Below are positions 6,049 to 6,858 of a stretch of DNA of 6,858 nt, piece after piece. The stretch comes from Rickettsiales bacterium. Its GTDB lineage: Bacteria > Pseudomonadota > Alphaproteobacteria > Rickettsiales > UBA1997. The position numbers were made by a program, and so were the translations under genes. The first letter of the stretch is position 1. Each line of letters opens with the position of its first letter. Below the pieces are notes generated by a model. It did not search any database and was not told where the DNA came from. It saw nothing but the letters and a program-made list of their open reading frames with translations. The stretch is from contig CANMEW010000067.1 of NCBI GenBank assembly GCA_947496905.1, positions 1-6,858 of the forward strand, in the 5' to 3' direction.

Positions 6049-6858
6049 ATGACGTCGAAACAAATGAAAAATAAAACAAAAAAGACCACCGAAGACATCA
6101 AAAAGGCAGTAGCGGAAGGCAAATATCCGCTAGATTTTAGTCACTGCTATTTTGAGGAAAATGCGAACTTGCATGACGTTGTGTTTGCGGGAGATGTGAA
6201 TTTTTACTACGCTGAATTCATGAGAGATGCTAGCTTTGGTGGAGCTAAATTTTATGGAAATACTTCTTTTGCTGCCGCTGAATTCCATTATAATGCCGCA
6301 TTTCGTGGCGCTACATTTAAGGGAGAGGCTAACTTTACTTTAGCTAAATTTGCGGGAAACGCTAACTTTGATTCTGCTGATTTTGAGAAATACGCTTCCT
6401 TTATTCATGCTAAATTTGCGGGATATGCTGATTTTTTTGAGGCTAAATTTGCGGGATATACTGTCTTTGATGAGGTTAAATTTGCGGGAGATGCTGACTT
6501 TTCTCAGGCTAAATTTGAGAAAGGTGCCCACTTTAATCAGGCTAAGTTTTTAAAAGAAGTTAACTTCACCAAGTTTACTTTTGGACAAGAAGTAAATCTT
6601 AGTTTCGACAAAGCAGTGTTTGTTGGTGTAACTACGTTTGATGTGTCGGCTCCAGAGCTAAAAAAACTCTCAATGGATCATGCGATTTTTGAAGCGCCTA
6701 CAATCATTCATCTGCCAGTCAAAACTTGTCCCGATTTTTCCAAGAGCCGCTTTCTAAAAACAGTAATCATCGAAGAAACTTGGACTGAAAAAAGCATTGA
6801 AGATGAGTTCAAGGAGGCGAAACGCGGAGGAGGAGAGCCTGACGAAAGTTTCAAGACA
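6049..6858 (+). CDS. Pentapeptide-repeat protein, partial (runs off right edge)
   Basis: The frame from the ATG at 6049 is open for 270 codons to the window end. A Lys-rich N terminus (1-25) without signal peptide is followed by a long array in which Phe (rarely Leu) falls at residues 30, 35, 41, 46, 52, 57, 63 and so on to 184, in strict 5/6 alternation. Ala, Val or similar usually sits two residues before each Phe. This A-x-F pattern matches the Pentapeptide_3-type repeat, which folds as a right-handed quadrilateral beta-helix. After 184 the spacing loosens, and the tail (about 200-270) is charged and mixed, with PDFSKSRF at 228-235 echoing the end of such domains. The full protein may carry a further C-terminal domain. 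Function cannot be assigned: some pentapeptide proteins mimic DNA and bind gyrase, others are scaffolds or effectors. An ATG at 6064 is an alternative start; neither has a Shine-Dalgarno sequence. It is probably a separate unit from ftsI. Confidence 0.88.
   Translation, partial: MTSKQMKNKTKKTTEDIKKAVAEGKYPLDFSHCYFEENANLHDVVFAGDVNFYYAEFMRDASFGGAKFYGNTSFAAAEFHYNAAFRGATFKGEANFTLAKFAGNANFDSADFEKYASFIHAKFAGYADFFEAKFAGYTVFDEVKFAGDADFSQAKFEKGAHFNQAKFLKEVNFTKFTFGQEVNLSFDKAVFVGVTTFDVSAPELKKLSMDHAIFEAPTIIHLPVKTCPDFSKSRFLKTVIIEETWTEKSIEDEFKEAKRGGGEPDESFKT
6136..6600 (+). repeat. Fourteen 33-base coding units of the pentapeptide array
   Basis: The 11-residue period of the protein (residues 30-184) makes a 33-base period in the DNA. 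The word GCTAAATTTGCGGGA occurs at 6343, 6409 and 6442, with a one-base variant at 6475, at spacings of 66, 33 and 33 bases. The centre of the array (about 6340-6530) is thus the most alike at nucleotide level, which suggests recent unit duplication or gene conversion there. The outer units are diverged. Confidence 0.75.

Noticed and set aside
5925..6122. Minus-strand open frame of 65 codons with a hydrophobic stretch
   Set aside because: It is antisense to the start of the pentapeptide-repeat gene and the structured spacer. The hydrophobicity comes from the complement of Lys-rich codons, and no family resemblance is seen.
6343..6489. Regularly spaced 15-base repeats resembling a CRISPR array
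   Set aside because: The repeats are short, 33 or 66 bases apart, within an open coding frame, and fully explained by the 11-residue protein period.
6340..6553. Open frames on both strands with repeated Leu/Arg or Ser/Arg/Lys patterns
   Set aside because: They are out-of-frame readings of the 33-base coding repeats of the pentapeptide protein, so their repetitiveness is inherited.

Overview
The window looks like chromosomal DNA of a Gram-negative bacterium of moderate to low GC. It holds an FtsI-type transpeptidase, an exported DUF2066-like protein, an AI-2E family permease and a prepilin-like protein. An alphaproteobacterium is my best guess, possibly a reduced or host-associated lineage. 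That rests on general resemblance of the proteins and on an ftsI gene lying away from its usual division and cell-wall cluster. No rRNA, tRNA, CRISPR array or insertion sequence was recognised.

Left half (1-3000, minus strand): reading in the direction of transcription, a secreted DUF2066-like protein (2999-1908) is followed after 14 bases by an AI-2E family membrane protein (1893-838). Next comes a prepilin-like protein with a lectin-like beta-sandwich body, which runs off the left edge and whose start is unclear. The first two genes are probably co-transcribed. The third has no ATG near its N terminus and no good class III leader.

Middle (3000-5680): a 105-base divergent spacer separates DUF2066 from purM (3105-4097, plus strand). 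Five bases after purM comes ftsI (4103-5680), the septal peptidoglycan transpeptidase, with all three active-site motifs intact. purM next to DUF2066 and AI-2E genes is, as I recall, a neighbourhood seen in other proteobacteria. purM directly followed by ftsI is less usual.

Right part (5681-6858): a 368-base spacer with no convincing gene but many inverted and direct repeats, including a strong terminator-like hairpin and a set of stem-loops leading into the last gene. That gene (6049 to the right edge, plus strand) encodes a pentapeptide-repeat protein. Phe or Leu recurs at strictly alternating 5- and 6-residue steps through fourteen 11-residue units, and part of the array is also repetitive at DNA level.

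No clearly new multi-gene system is visible. The parts most worth a second look are the repeat-rich spacer with the pentapeptide gene behind it, and the odd start of the prepilin-like gene.
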